From Bacteroidota bacterium (GTDB lineage Bacteria > Bacteroidota > Bacteroidia > Chitinophagales > Chitinophagaceae), in the NCBI GenBank assembly GCA_947452905.1, contig CANGEP010000005.1, positions 62,001 to 126,000 of the forward strand: DNA of 64,000 nucleotides. The letters are read 5' to 3'. Positions within the stretch are counted from its first letter, which is position 1, and every line of letters starts with the position of its first letter. Made by a program: the position numbers and the translations under genes. Below, in pieces: positions 16,015 to 25,709 of the stretch. A model generated the notes under the pieces. The model saw nothing but the letters and a program-made list of their open reading frames with translations, was not told where the DNA came from and ran no database searches.

Positions 16015-17265
16015 ATGGCAAGTATAAATTTGATTGAGGCGTTCCAAGAGTTTAAAGACGCAGAAAGCATTGACCGTCCCACGATGATGAAAGTGGTAGA
16101 AGATGTTTTTAAAACTTTATTGAGAAAAAAATATGGTAGCGATGAAAATTTTGACGTTATCGTAAACGCCGAAAAAGGTGACTTAGAAATTATCCGTCGT
16201 CGTGAAATTCGTCCCGATGATGATGTAGACAACCCTTTAGCAGAGGTATCTTACTCTGACGCAATCAAGATAGAGCCTGACTTTGAGATAGGTGAGGAAT
16301 TATTAGAAGAAGTAAATATTTATGATTTTGGTCGTCGTGCTATCTTAGCAGCAAAGCAAACCTTAGCTTCTCGCATTAACGATTTAAAGAAAAATGCCTT
16401 AGTAAAAAAATATTCTGATCGTATTGGTGAAATTATCAATGCCGAAATTTATCAGGTATGGAAAAAAGAAGTTTTATTGTTAGACGAAGAGGGTAACGAA
16501 TTAATCTTGCCTAAAACAGAACAAATTCCACAAGACTTTTTTAAGAAAGGAGAAAATATTAGAGCAGTCATTGCACGTGTGGATATGAAAAATAATACGC
16601 CTGTAATTATTTTATCTAGAACCAATCCATTGTTCTTAGCTAAATTATTAGAAATAGAAGTTCCTGAAATTTTTGATGGTTTAATTACCATTAAGAAAAT
16701 TGTACGTGAACCAGGAGAGCGCGCGAAAGTGGCCGTAGAATCTTTTGACGATCGTATCGATCCAGTGGGTGCTTGCGTTGGTATGAAAGGTTCTCGTATT
16801 CACGGAATTGTTCGTGAATTAAAGAACGAAAATATTGACGTTATTAATTACACTACCAATACACAATTACTCATTCAACGTTCATTAACGCCAGCGAAAA
16901 TTAGCTTTATGAATTTGGATAACGAACGCAAACGTGCCGAAGTGTATTTACAAGCCGATCAGGTTTCTTTAGCCATTGGCCGTCGTGGGGTAAACATTAA
17001 ATTAGCTTCCGAATTAACAGGATATGAATTAGATGTGTACCGTGAAGATGAAGAAGTATTAGAAGAGTTTGATATCGATATGGACGAGTTTACAGACGAG
17101 ATTGAGGCTTGGGTAATTGATGAATTCAAGCGTGTGGGTTGTGATACAGGACGTAGCGTATTAAAATTAAGTGCCGAAGAATTAGAAAGAAGAACAGACT
17201 TAGAAAAAGAGACGATAGCCGAAGTGCGTCGCATCTTACAAGAAGAATTTGACAAAGGTGAATAA
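16015..17265 (+). CDS. nusA: Transcription termination/antitermination factor NusA
   Basis: Binds RNA polymerase and nascent RNA to control pausing, termination and antitermination. About 416 residues. The N-terminal RNAP-binding domain (LIEAFQEFKDAESIDRPT) is followed by an S1 domain and two KH domains (DPVGACVGMKGSRI, SLAIGRRGVNIKLASELTGY). It ends in an acidic tail (EEVLEEFDIDMDEF) and a helical C-terminal segment with the HhH-like pattern seen in Bacteroidota NusA. A TTG at 15997 is in frame but lies inside the upstream hairpin; the ATG at 16015 gives the family N-terminus. It is the second gene of the operon. Confidence 0.97.
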   Translation: MASINLIEAFQEFKDAESIDRPTMMKVVEDVFKTLLRKKYGSDENFDVIVNAEKGDLEIIRRREIRPDDDVDNPLAEVSYSDAIKIEPDFEIGEELLEEVNIYDFGRRAILAAKQTLASRINDLKKNALVKKYSDRIGEIINAEIYQVWKKEVLLLDEEGNELILPKTEQIPQDFFKKGENIRAVIARVDMKNNTPVIILSRTNPLFLAKLLEIEVPEIFDGLITIKKIVREPGERAKVAVESFDDRIDPVGACVGMKGSRIHGIVRELKNENIDVINYTTNTQLLIQRSLTPAKISFMNLDNERKRAEVYLQADQVSLAIGRRGVNIKLASELTGYELDVYREDEEVLEEFDIDMDEFTDEIEAWVIDEFKRVGCDTGRSVLKLSAEELERRTDLEKETIAEVRRILQEEFDKGE

Positions 17266-17280
17266 CCTTTGAAATAAAAG

Positions 17281-17333
17281 TATATTTGTATTAGGTGAAT
17301 CGTTCTTGCCGATAAGCAATTACCGAGCAGAAC
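17281..17333 (+). promoter_or_regulatory. Candidate -7 box and GNRA-capped hairpin in front of infB
   Basis: TATATTTG (17281-17288) matches the -7 element but has no TTG at the right distance. From 17302 to 17333 the RNA can fold as GTTCT/AGAAC, GC/GC, CG/CG and TAA/TTA steps, interrupted by single-base bulges and a mismatch and closed by a GCAA tetraloop. It ends 13 bases before the infB ATG. It may be a secondary infB promoter with a structured leader, or an intercistronic element. Confidence 0.35.
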
Positions 17334-17346
17334 AAAAAACAACAGA

Positions 17347-20184
17347 ATGTCAGAATTGAAACTACCAAGACTGTTAGCAGCCGCTAAAGAATTCAATGTG
17401 GGTCAAGATACCATCATTGATTTTTTGGCTAAGAAAGGTTTTCCCAAAGACGACCTAAAGCCAACAGCTAAATTAACCGAAGATCAGTATTATGCCTTGC
17501 AAGCCGAATTCCAAAGTGATAAAGTGGCAAGAAATAAAGCCGATCATGTGGAGCTTCCAAAGAATGCGGTAAGTGATAAAGCGAAAAAAGTAGAAGAGGC
17601 TCCGAAAGTAGTCGAAGCTAAAAAAGTAGTAGAAGAAAAAGTGGTTGCACCTGCACCACCTCCTGTAGTGGAAAAACCTGCAGCAGTTAAATTAGAAGCG
17701 CCCGAAGTGGAAGCGCCAAAGGTGTTAGATAAAATTGATTTATCCTTAATAGATTCATCAACACGTCCAAAAAAATCTGCTAAGAAAGCAGAAGAGCCCA
17801 AAGCAGAAGCACCTAAAGAGGAAAAACCTGCTGCTAAAAAAACAACTAAGAAAGAGGAAGCACCTAAAGCGGAAACGCCTAAAGAAGCTCCAGTGGATCA
17901 TTCAGTTGCACCAGAAAATGTGCACGGTAAAATTGAAAATATTCAAACTGCTCGTTTAGAAGGTCCAAAAATTATGGGTAAGATTGAATTACCTATAAAT
18001 AGTGATACCCGACCTAAACCTCTTTCACAAGAAGAGAAAAGAGTGCGTAAACGTATCCCAGTGCAAGGTGGGGGCAATCGTCCTCAAGGAACACAAGGTC
18101 AAGGTGGTGCACAACAAGGGGGTGGTAACAGACCGCAACAAAGTGGTGGCTATCAAGGAAATCGTCCTCAAGGCGGTGGTTACCAAGGCAATCGTCCTAA
18201 TAATAACCGACCAGGACAAGGCGGCGGGGCTCGTCGTAATACCCCACAAACCGCAGAACAAAAAGAAATTGATCAAAAAGCGATTCAAGATAAAATTAAA
18301 GAGACACAAGCAAAACTTTCTGGCCAAGGAGGAAGAGGTAAAAGCTTGAAATCAAAATATCGTCGTGCTAAAAGAGAAGAAGCAGCCGAAAACGAGAACA
18401 ATGAAATCACAGATAACAAATTACAGGTAACTGAGTTTGTAACAGTGAGTGAATTATCCTCTTTAATGGATGTAAGCTTTGCTGATATCATTAGCAAGTG
18501 TATGAACTTAGGTATCATGGTTTCAATTAACCAACGTTTAGATGCCGAAGTAATCGAATTAGTAGCTTCTGAATTTGGTTTCGAAGTGGAATTTGTTGGC
18601 TTAGAAGAAGCCGAAGAAATGGATGAAGAAGAAGAAGCAGACGATTTGGCTAATTTAGTGGAACGTCCTCCTATTGTTACTATCATGGGTCACGTCGATC
18701 ACGGTAAAACATCCTTACTGGATTATATCCGTAATGCCAATGTAGTGGCAGGTGAGGCAGGTGGTATCACACAACATATTGGTGCTTACGAAGTAACCCT
18801 GCCTAATGGTAAGGCTATTACTTTCTTGGATACCCCTGGTCACGAAGCCTTTACAGCCATGCGTGCACGTGGTGCTAAGATTACCGATATCTCAATTATC
18901 GTAGTAGCTGCCGACGATGCAGTGATGCCTCAAACAAAAGAGGCTATTAGTCACTCTCAAGCAGCAAACGTTCCTATGATTTTTGCAGTTAACAAAATTG
19001 ATAAAGACGGCGCGAATCCTCAAAAAATTTACGAGCAATTATCGCAAATGAATATTTTAGTAGAAGCTTGGGGTGGTAAATTCCAAAACCAAGAATTGTC
19101 TGCTAAACAAGGTTTAAACGTAGATGCTTTATTAGAAAAAGTATTATTAGAATCTGAAATTTTAGATTTAAAAGCCAACCCTAATAGAGAAGCAACCGGA
19201 AGTGTTATCGAAGCCTCTTTAGATAAAGGGCGTGGTTATGTAGCTACAATATTAGTACAAAACGGAACCTTACGTCAGGGCGACTTAATTTTATCTGGTC
19301 AGTTTTATGGTCGTGTAAAAGCCATGTTTAACGAGCGTAATCAACGTATCGATATTGCACCTCCATCAACTCCAGTTGTTATCTTAGGTTTGAATGGCGC
19401 CCCACAAGCAGGTGAGAAATTCAAAGTATATGAAGACGAATCTGAAGCGAAAGAATTAGCTACTAAACGTGCTCAATTATTAAGAGAGCAAGGTTTAAGA
19501 ACTAGAAAACATATAACATTAGATGAGATTGGTCGTCGTTTGGCTTTAGGAAACTTTAAAGAATTAAACATCATCATTAAAGGTGATGTGGATGGTTCTG
19601 TAGAAGCCTTAAGTGACTCCTTACAAAAATTATCTACCGAAGAAATTGCGGTAAGAGTAGTATTAAAAGGGGTGGGTCAAATTTCTGAATCAGATGTATT
19701 ATTATCCGCAGCTTCAGATGCCATCATTATTGGTTTTAACGTACGTCCAAGTATGCAAGCCAATAAACTAGCCGAAACCGAAGGTGTGGAAATTAAAATG
19801 TACTCTATTATCTATAACGCCATCGACGAAATTAAGAGCGCGATGGAAGGTATGTTGGAACCAAAGATTCAGGAGAAGATTGTAGCCAACGTAGAGGTAA
19901 GAGAAGTGTACAAATTTGATAAAGCAACCGTTGCTGGATGTTTTGTCTTAGATGGCAAATTAAGTAGAAACTCTAAAATACGTATCATCCGTGATGGTAT
20001 CGTTGAATATCCTAAAGGCGAGGGTCAAGCGGCAGAATTAGGAAGCTTGAAACGTTTTAAAGACGATGTAAAAGAAGTTGTTTCTAATATGGAGTGTGGT
20101 TTAACTATTAAAAACTTTAGTGATTTAAAACCAGGCGATATTGTGGAAGCATTTGAAGAAGAAGAAGTAAAACGTACTTTATAA
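17347..20184 (+). CDS. infB: Translation initiation factor IF-2
   Basis: GTPase that delivers initiator tRNA to the 30S subunit. 945 residues. The N-terminal IF2_N module ([22 protein letters not shown]) is followed by a long Lys/Glu/Ala/Pro-rich linker and a Gly/Asn/Gln/Arg-rich stretch (about residues 238-298, repeating GGYQGNRP). The GTPase domain has GHVDHGKT (about 447), DTPGHEAF and NKID, followed by the IF-2 C-terminal domains. The low-complexity linker is typical of Bacteroidota IF-2. It is the third gene of the rimP-nusA-infB operon. Confidence 0.98.
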   Translation: MSELKLPRLLAAAKEFNVGQDTIIDFLAKKGFPKDDLKPTAKLTEDQYYALQAEFQSDKVARNKADHVELPKNAVSDKAKKVEEAPKVVEAKKVVEEKVVAPAPPPVVEKPAAVKLEAPEVEAPKVLDKIDLSLIDSSTRPKKSAKKAEEPKAEAPKEEKPAAKKTTKKEEAPKAETPKEAPVDHSVAPENVHGKIENIQTARLEGPKIMGKIELPINSDTRPKPLSQEEKRVRKRIPVQGGGNRPQGTQGQGGAQQGGGNRPQQSGGYQGNRPQGGGYQGNRPNNNRPGQGGGARRNTPQTAEQKEIDQKAIQDKIKETQAKLSGQGGRGKSLKSKYRRAKREEAAENENNEITDNKLQVTEFVTVSELSSLMDVSFADIISKCMNLGIMVSINQRLDAEVIELVASEFGFEVEFVGLEEAEEMDEEEEADDLANLVERPPIVTIMGHVDHGKTSLLDYIRNANVVAGEAGGITQHIGAYEVTLPNGKAITFLDTPGHEAFTAMRARGAKITDISIIVVAADDAVMPQTKEAISHSQAANVPMIFAVNKIDKDGANPQKIYEQLSQMNILVEAWGGKFQNQELSAKQGLNVDALLEKVLLESEILDLKANPNREATGSVIEASLDKGRGYVATILVQNGTLRQGDLILSGQFYGRVKAMFNERNQRIDIAPPSTPVVILGLNGAPQAGEKFKVYEDESEAKELATKRAQLLREQGLRTRKHITLDEIGRRLALGNFKELNIIIKGDVDGSVEALSDSLQKLSTEEIAVRVVLKGVGQISESDVLLSAASDAIIIGFNVRPSMQANKLAETEGVEIKMYSIIYNAIDEIKSAMEGMLEPKIQEKIVANVEVREVYKFDKATVAGCFVLDGKLSRNSKIRIIRDGIVEYPKGEGQAAELGSLKRFKDDVKEVVSNMECGLTIKNFSDLKPGDIVEAFEEEEVKRTL
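18118..18204 (+). repeat. Low-complexity Gly/Asn/Arg/Gln repeat within infB
   Basis: Short imperfect in-frame repeats encoding GGYQGNRPQ and [10 protein letters not shown], plus related GGGNRPQ units, in the IF-2 linker. The DNA repeats (around ggtggctatcaagg and ggtggttaccaagg) could allow slippage, but the reading frame is intact. Confidence 0.75.
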
Positions 20185-20191
20185 AATAATT

Positions 20192-20232
20192 AAGATTTGA
20201 TAGTTGGGTGAATCACTCAGCTATCAGATCTT
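20192..20232 (+). other. Long hairpin between infB and the SurA-like gene
   Basis: Bases 20192-20211 can pair with 20213-20232 almost end to end: about 18 pairs, including three G-U wobbles, closed by a tiny AAT loop. The three differences between the arms are all wobble-compatible, which suggests the RNA fold is what matters. Only TTT follows, so it is a weak terminator at best. It may be an RNase III-type processing site separating infB and chaperone messages. Confidence 0.55.
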
Positions 20233-20252
20233 TACCCCTTAATTAGTTATTG

Positions 20253-21638
20253 ATGAAAATTGTTACTCTTGTATTTTCTGTATTCGCTTTGGGCTTTACA
20301 GTAAAGGCCCAAGCACAAAAAGTATTAGCAGATAAAATTATAGCTACTGTTGGAGATAAGTTTATTCTTAAATCTGATATCGAGAATGCTGTAGCCGATT
20401 ATAAACGTCAGGCACAGGGGCAAGAGGGAGTTGTAATCCCTTCTAATTGTCAAATTTTGGAAGGACAATTAATTAGAAAGGCTTTAGTATTACAAGCACA
20501 AAAAGATTCTGTAAATGTAACTGACGAAGAAGTGCAAAGTGCAATCGATCTTCGTATTCGTCAATTTTTACAACAATTTGGTTCTAAAGAAGTATTAGAG
20601 GAAGTAGCTGGACGTAGCGTTTATCAATTAAAAGAAGATTTTCGCGTGCTTATTAAAGAGCAAAAACTGGCCGATGAAATGCAACAAAAAATTGTAGAAA
20701 AAATTAAAATTACGCCTAACGAAGTGCGTGCTTTTTATAATAAAATACCTGTTGATAGTTTACCCTTATACGAGAGTGAAGTACAAGTAACCGAACTTGT
20801 AATGCATCCAAAAGCCAATCGAGATATTGAAGAATATGTGATAAAGCAAATGATGGATTACCGTCGTCAAATTGAAGCAGGGATTAATAAATTTGACCAA
20901 CTAGTTAAATTATATTCTGAAGACCCTAGTTCTAAGGAAAACCTTGGTCAGTTTAGCTTAAATAGAAATGTAAAGGATTTCGATCCTGCATTTATGGCGG
21001 GTGCATTTCGTTTAAAAGAAGGTCAAATCTCAGCTCCTATTAAATCTAAATTTGGCTATCATTTAATTCAACTCATCTCAAGATCGGGTGACGAAGCAGT
21101 AGTAAAACATATTTTACGTATACCTCCTATCACCAACGATGAGATTAACGAGTCAAAGCGCTTTTTAGATAGTATTAGAAAAGAAATAATTGCCAGTAAA
21201 TTAACTTTTGGGGAAGCAGTTAATAAGTGGAGTGACGATGAAGGAAGTAAATTTAGCGGTGGTGCCATTACGGGTAGAGATGGATCTACTTATGTGAATT
21301 ACGATCAGTTCGATAAAGACATGGTGGTATTAATAAAGTCTATGAAACCAGGAGATATTTCTGCACCACAGGTGTATACTGATGATCGTGGTCGTAAAAC
21401 TTTAAGATTGGTATACTTTAAAGATCGTACCGAACCCCATAAAGAGAATTTAAAGGAAGATTATAATAAAGTTGCCGCCCGTGCTTTAGAGGCTAAAAAA
21501 GCTAAAATTTTAGAAAACTGGTTTAAAGAACACATTCAGAATTATTATATATTTATTGACCCTGAATTTACTACCTGTGAAGAAGTAAAAGACTGGGCCA
21601 AAGTAGCCAATGCTATTATAAAAGAAAAAGCCTACTAA
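20253..21638 (+). CDS. SurA-like periplasmic peptidyl-prolyl isomerase / chaperone
   Basis: Folding factor for outer membrane proteins. About 461 residues with a signal peptide (KIVTLVFSVFALGFTVKAQAQ). A SurA N-terminal domain (ADKIIATVGDKFILKSDIENAV) is followed by a first parvulin domain (LVKLYSEDPSSKENLGQFSLN ... GQISAPIKSKFGYHLIQL) and a second, more divergent one (FGEAVNKWSDDEGSKFSGGAI). A TTG one codon upstream (20250) is open, but ATG 20253 is preferred. It follows infB by 68 bases containing a long hairpin. Bacteroidota usually have several such isomerases in tandem, and here there is one. Confidence 0.88.
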   Translation: MKIVTLVFSVFALGFTVKAQAQKVLADKIIATVGDKFILKSDIENAVADYKRQAQGQEGVVIPSNCQILEGQLIRKALVLQAQKDSVNVTDEEVQSAIDLRIRQFLQQFGSKEVLEEVAGRSVYQLKEDFRVLIKEQKLADEMQQKIVEKIKITPNEVRAFYNKIPVDSLPLYESEVQVTELVMHPKANRDIEEYVIKQMMDYRRQIEAGINKFDQLVKLYSEDPSSKENLGQFSLNRNVKDFDPAFMAGAFRLKEGQISAPIKSKFGYHLIQLISRSGDEAVVKHILRIPPITNDEINESKRFLDSIRKEIIASKLTFGEAVNKWSDDEGSKFSGGAITGRDGSTYVNYDQFDKDMVVLIKSMKPGDISAPQVYTDDRGRKTLRLVYFKDRTEPHKENLKEDYNKVAARALEAKKAKILENWFKEHIQNYYIFIDPEFTTCEEVKDWAKVANAIIKEKAY

Positions 21639-21652
21639 AGCTTATTTTTTAA

Positions 21653-21660
21653 TAAATTTG
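21653..21660 (+). promoter_or_regulatory. -7 promoter element before the PurF-like gene
   Basis: TAAATTTG matches TAnnTTTG and lies 19 bases before the ATG, a spacing seen at other starts in this window. No TTG is visible at the -33 position, so support is partial. Confidence 0.45.
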
Positions 21661-21679
21661 TGGCTCCTTAAATACCATC

Positions 21680-23527
21680 ATGAGCGACGATATTAAACAC
21701 GAATGTGGCTTAGCTTACATTCGACTCAGAAAACCTCTCTCTTATTACCTTCAAAAAAAGGGGACGGTTAGTTACGGGCTCAATAAATTATATCTTTTGA
21801 TGGAAAAGCAGCATAACCGAGGCCAAGATGGCGCAGGTTTAGCAACGCTTAAATTAAATATCGAAGCAGGAAATCCTTTCTTATACCGTCTGCGTTCTAA
21901 TGCGCAACAACCCATTGCCGATTTATTTTATAAAATTGGCTTAGAGATTCAGGAACTCGAAAAATTTCAACCAGATATCACTAAACACCCAGGTTTAATG
22001 AAAGGGCATTTACCTTTTATGGGTGAAATCTTGTTAGGTCATTTACGTTATGGCACCCAAGGAAAAAACAATGTTGAATTTTGTCATCCCTTTATTAAAA
22101 AGGATTTGGTTCCTGGAAAAAATATCGCACTTGCAGGTAATTTTAATTTAGTTAATACCGACGATTTATTTAATCATATTGGATTTGATCCAGGTCCTTT
22201 CGAAAAACAAAGCGACTTAGCTGCGATGATGGAAGTGATTCATCATTTTTTAGTAAAAGAAGAATCTTTAAATCCAAATGCGCCCAATATTGTAAATGTA
22301 TTAAAACAAGCGGTTCCTTTATTTGATGGTGGATTTACAGTGGGCGGATTAATAGGAAATGGTTATAGTTTTATTATGCGTGATGCGTATGGCATTAGAC
22401 CTGCTTATTATTATATGGACGATGAAGTAATAGTAGCTGCAAGTGAAAGAGCTTCTATACGTACTACTTTTAATGTGGGTGAAAATGAAGTGCTTGAATT
22501 AATGCCCGGATCTGCTTTGATTGTAGACGATCATGGAAATCCTAGCATTCACCAAATTATTGAACCAAAAGAACGTCGTGCTTGTTCCTTTGAAAGAATT
22601 TATTTTTCGAGAGGAAGCGACGAAAAAATTTACAGAGAACGTATCGCCTTAGGAAATCATTTAAGTAAAATTGTTTTAGATCGTATCGAGAAAGATTTAA
22701 AAAATACCATTTTCTCATACATACCTAATACTGCCGAAGTAGCTTTTTACGGATTGGTAAAAGGGATGGAAGAGTATTTAAATAAAATTAAGGTAGAGCG
22801 TATTTTAAGTTGGGGTAAAGAGGTAGATGCTGAAAAACTAGAAGAGATGGTGAATCGAAAAATTCGCCAAGAAAAAATTGCCATCAAAGATGTTAAATTA
22901 AGAACCTTTATTACCGAGGATGCCAATCGAAACGAAATGGTTCAACACGTATATGATATTACCTATGGCACCGTTAGAAAAAATGAAGACACTTTGGTAG
23001 TAATTGATGATAGTATTGTAAGAGGCACGACGCTTAAAGAAAGCATTATAAGAATGCTATCACGTTTATCTCCTAAAAAAATTATTGTGGTATCCTCAGC
23101 ACCTCAAATTAGATACCCTGATTGTTATGGCATAGACATGAGTAAGATGGGCGATTTTATTGCCTTTAGAGCAGCCATTGCTTTACTTAATGATCGTAAT
23201 ATGAACCATGTGATTGAGGAGGTGTATAACCGTATTAAAGAATTGGATGCTGCCGGTGAATTACATACCGAGAATGTAGTACGAAATTTGTATAAGCCAT
23301 TTACACCCGAAGAGATTTCTGATAAAATTGCTGAATTAATTACACCTGATAATATTAAAATACCTGTAGAAGTTATTTATCAAAAAATATCCGATCTACA
23401 TGATTGTTGCCCCACCAATACAGGCGACTGGTATTTTACTGGAAACTATCCAACACCAGGTGGAAACAAAGTTTGTAACAAAGCTTTTGTAAATTATGTT
23501 GAGGGCAAAAATGTAAGAGGTTACTAA
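21680..23527 (+). CDS. PurF-like class II glutamine amidotransferase / phosphoribosyltransferase
   Basis: A 615-residue protein with the Ntn-hydrolase glutaminase domain of amidophosphoribosyltransferase: C9 in HECGLAYIRL, QHNRGQDGAGLATL and GHLRYGTQGKNN. It also has a PRPP-binding loop VVIDDSIVRGTT near residue 441. If Cys9 is the nucleophile, an 8-residue propeptide (MSDDIKHE) must be removed, as known for some PurF enzymes. It is about 100-140 residues longer than canonical PurF (about 470-510), with extra segments in the glutaminase domain and before the PRPP loop. It may be the purine-synthesis enzyme or a Bacteroidota paralogue; no other pur gene is adjacent. Confidence 0.8.
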   Translation: MSDDIKHECGLAYIRLRKPLSYYLQKKGTVSYGLNKLYLLMEKQHNRGQDGAGLATLKLNIEAGNPFLYRLRSNAQQPIADLFYKIGLEIQELEKFQPDITKHPGLMKGHLPFMGEILLGHLRYGTQGKNNVEFCHPFIKKDLVPGKNIALAGNFNLVNTDDLFNHIGFDPGPFEKQSDLAAMMEVIHHFLVKEESLNPNAPNIVNVLKQAVPLFDGGFTVGGLIGNGYSFIMRDAYGIRPAYYYMDDEVIVAASERASIRTTFNVGENEVLELMPGSALIVDDHGNPSIHQIIEPKERRACSFERIYFSRGSDEKIYRERIALGNHLSKIVLDRIEKDLKNTIFSYIPNTAEVAFYGLVKGMEEYLNKIKVERILSWGKEVDAEKLEEMVNRKIRQEKIAIKDVKLRTFITEDANRNEMVQHVYDITYGTVRKNEDTLVVIDDSIVRGTTLKESIIRMLSRLSPKKIIVVSSAPQIRYPDCYGIDMSKMGDFIAFRAAIALLNDRNMNHVIEEVYNRIKELDAAGELHTENVVRNLYKPFTPEEISDKIAELITPDNIKIPVEVIYQKISDLHDCCPTNTGDWYFTGNYPTPGGNKVCNKAFVNYVEGKNVRGY

Positions 23528-23532
23528 TCCTT

Positions 23533-24600
23533 TTAAACTCTGTAACAAATAGCATTAATATTCATGCCTGCTCCAACTGAAGCAAAAATAACTATATCCC
23601 CTTTGTTTAATTCGTGTTCGGGATACTTACCATGTTTTACCATATCATAAAGTGTAGGGATAGTAGCCACCGAACTATTACCTAAATCATGAATACTCAT
23701 GGGCATTATATTCTCAGGCACTTCGCGTGTACCATATAATTTAAACAAAGCCTTTATAAATCCTTCATCCATTTTTTCATTGGCCTGATGTAAAAAAAAC
23801 TTTTTTACCTCTTTAATATCTACCCCTGCTTTTTCGATGCATTCCTTCATAGCTAAGGGCACATTTTTTATCGCATACTCATATACTTTACGCCCCTTCA
23901 TTTTTATATATCTTGTTTCATCACCAGCTTCTGGATGGTAAGATTTTCCTAAGTATAAGAAATAGGTTTCATCGGCACAATGACTTTGTACCGAAGCCGC
24001 TAAAATACCACTGGTAGAATTTTTAGGGGCTGCTTCAACTATACAAGCACCAGCGCCATCGCTAAAAATCATACTATCACGATCGTGTGCATCTACCACA
24101 CGACTTAATGTTTCGGCGCCGATAACTAAACATCTTTTGGCCATACCCGATTTAATAAAAGAGTCGGCCTGAATAACACCTTGTATCCAACCTGGGCAAC
24201 CAAATAATATGTCATAGGCAACACAATTAGGATTTTTAATACCTAGTTGATGTTTTACTCTTGAGGCAATGGCCGGAATAGTATCTGTTTGTATAGTACC
24301 TGGTAAAACGTTTCCAAAATTATGGGCAACGATAATTTGATCAATCGTTTCAGCATCAATACCTGCATCTTGAATGGCTAATTTAGATGCTTCCGTAGCC
24401 ATATCAGAAGTATTCATATTGGCATCGGCATAGCGACGCTCATAAATACCTGTGATGTCTTTGAATTTTTCAACAATCTCTTCGTTAGGAGTATTTATTA
24501 AAACACCATCTTCACCATAAAAACTATTGTTTACAAAGTCTTTATTGGTTTTTAATATCGATGGTATATAAGAGCCTGTGCCGCTAATGATGGTTGACAT
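23533..24600 (-). CDS. 3-Oxoacyl-ACP synthase III-like (KAS III) enzyme
   Basis: Thiolase-fold condensing enzyme of 355 residues. The catalytic triad is visible: Cys in DILFGCPGW (about 134), His in FFLHQANEKM (about 269) and Asn in LGNSSVATIPTL (about 305). It is longer than FabH (about 320) and has an insert near residue 30 (YGEDGVLINTPNEEI). It could be a housekeeping FabH paralogue or start a special acyl or polyene chain. It is the third gene of a minus-strand operon with kdsD and manC, so a link to envelope lipid or LPS synthesis is inferred. Confidence 0.85.
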   Translation of the reverse strand: MSTIISGTGSYIPSILKTNKDFVNNSFYGEDGVLINTPNEEIVEKFKDITGIYERRYADANMNTSDMATEASKLAIQDAGIDAETIDQIIVAHNFGNVLPGTIQTDTIPAIASRVKHQLGIKNPNCVAYDILFGCPGWIQGVIQADSFIKSGMAKRCLVIGAETLSRVVDAHDRDSMIFSDGAGACIVEAAPKNSTSGILAASVQSHCADETYFLYLGKSYHPEAGDETRYIKMKGRKVYEYAIKNVPLAMKECIEKAGVDIKEVKKFFLHQANEKMDEGFIKALFKLYGTREVPENIMPMSIHDLGNSSVATIPTLYDMVKHGKYPEHELNKGDIVIFASVGAGMNINAICYRV

Positions 24601-24609
24601 AAGATGGGG

Positions 24610-25695
24610 TTAAATATATTGATCGCCTTTATTACGTTTTACTTCAGCTACATATTCTTTAATAGATTGTTCTTTTTCTTTACTACAAATTAGAAGTACA
24701 TCTTTGGTATCTACAACAATAAAATCATCTAGTCCTTGTAATACTACTAATTTATCCTTGGGTGCATTCACCATACATTTAGTAGCGTCAATTACTATTA
24801 CATTATTAGAAGCTACCGCATTGCCTAGATAATCTTTTTCCATATTATCATAAGCGCTATTCCAAGTACCTAAATCACTCCAACCAAAAGAGGAAGGAAT
24901 CACATAAACATTATCCGCCTTCTCCATGATGGCAATATCGATAGAGATATTGGTACAAAGTGGGTATATTTTTTGAATTACTGCTTTTTCGTTGGTTGTA
25001 TTAAATGATTCTTTTTGTTGATCAAAAAGCTCATACATTTCGGGCTGTAACTTTTCAAATGCTGCTAATATTGTTTTTGCTTTCCAAGCAAAAATACCTG
25101 CGTTCCATAAAAAATCACCACTCGCAATAAAACTTTCGGCAATGGCTAAATCAGGCTTTTCAGTAAATGTTTTTACTTTATAAACCGATTTGGCAACTTC
25201 TAATCCTTCGTATTGAATATAGCCATAACCCGTATTGGGGTGAGTAGGTTTTATACCTAAGGTAACCAAGGCTTTTATATTGTCAACAAAGTCTAAAGAA
25301 CGTTCTACTATTTGTTGAAAATTATCTTCTTCTAAAATTAGATGATCACTAGGGGCTACAATAAAAGTAGCTTCAGGATCTTTCTGTGCTAACTTAAAAG
25401 AAATATAAGCAATACAGGGAGCAGTATTTTTTCGACTTGGTTCGGCAACAATATTTTCGATGGGCAAACTTGGCAATTGTTGTTTTACGATGTCAACATA
25501 TTCTTCCGAGGTAACAATAAAAATATTTTCAACGGGAATAAATTTTTGATATCTATCAAAAGTCCATTGTATTAATGTTTTACCTGTATTTAAAACATCT
25601 AAAAATTGTTTAGGATAAGCGGTTCTACTCATTGGCCAAAATCTGCTTCCAATTCCGCCGGCCATAATAGCTACATAATGATGCTTATTGTTCAT
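24610..25695 (-). CDS. manC: Mannose-1-phosphate guanylyltransferase
   Basis: Makes GDP-mannose from mannose-1-phosphate and GTP for surface polysaccharides. 361 residues. The nucleotidyltransferase signature MAGGIGSRFWPMSRTAYPKQFL opens the protein. FIVAPSDHLI, NTGYGYIQY, FTEKPD and FLWNAGIFAWK follow in the family order. It lacks the C-terminal phosphomannose isomerase domain of bifunctional ManC/AlgA enzymes, so it is the short single-function type. It lies 14 bases from kdsD and 9 from the KAS III gene. Confidence 0.93.
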   Translation of the reverse strand: MNNKHHYVAIMAGGIGSRFWPMSRTAYPKQFLDVLNTGKTLIQWTFDRYQKFIPVENIFIVTSEEYVDIVKQQLPSLPIENIVAEPSRKNTAPCIAYISFKLAQKDPEATFIVAPSDHLILEEDNFQQIVERSLDFVDNIKALVTLGIKPTHPNTGYGYIQYEGLEVAKSVYKVKTFTEKPDLAIAESFIASGDFLWNAGIFAWKAKTILAAFEKLQPEMYELFDQQKESFNTTNEKAVIQKIYPLCTNISIDIAIMEKADNVYVIPSSFGWSDLGTWNSAYDNMEKDYLGNAVASNNVIVIDATKCMVNAPKDKLVVLQGLDDFIVVDTKDVLLICSKEKEQSIKEYVAEVKRNKGDQYI

Positions 25696-25709
25696 AGTTC
25701 ATTTTAAAA

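Noticed and set aside
18002..18349. Open frames in other phases over the infB linker (also on the opposite strand at 18025-18327)
   Set aside because: They are shadows of the repetitive infB coding region; the composition follows the infB frame and no family motif is seen.
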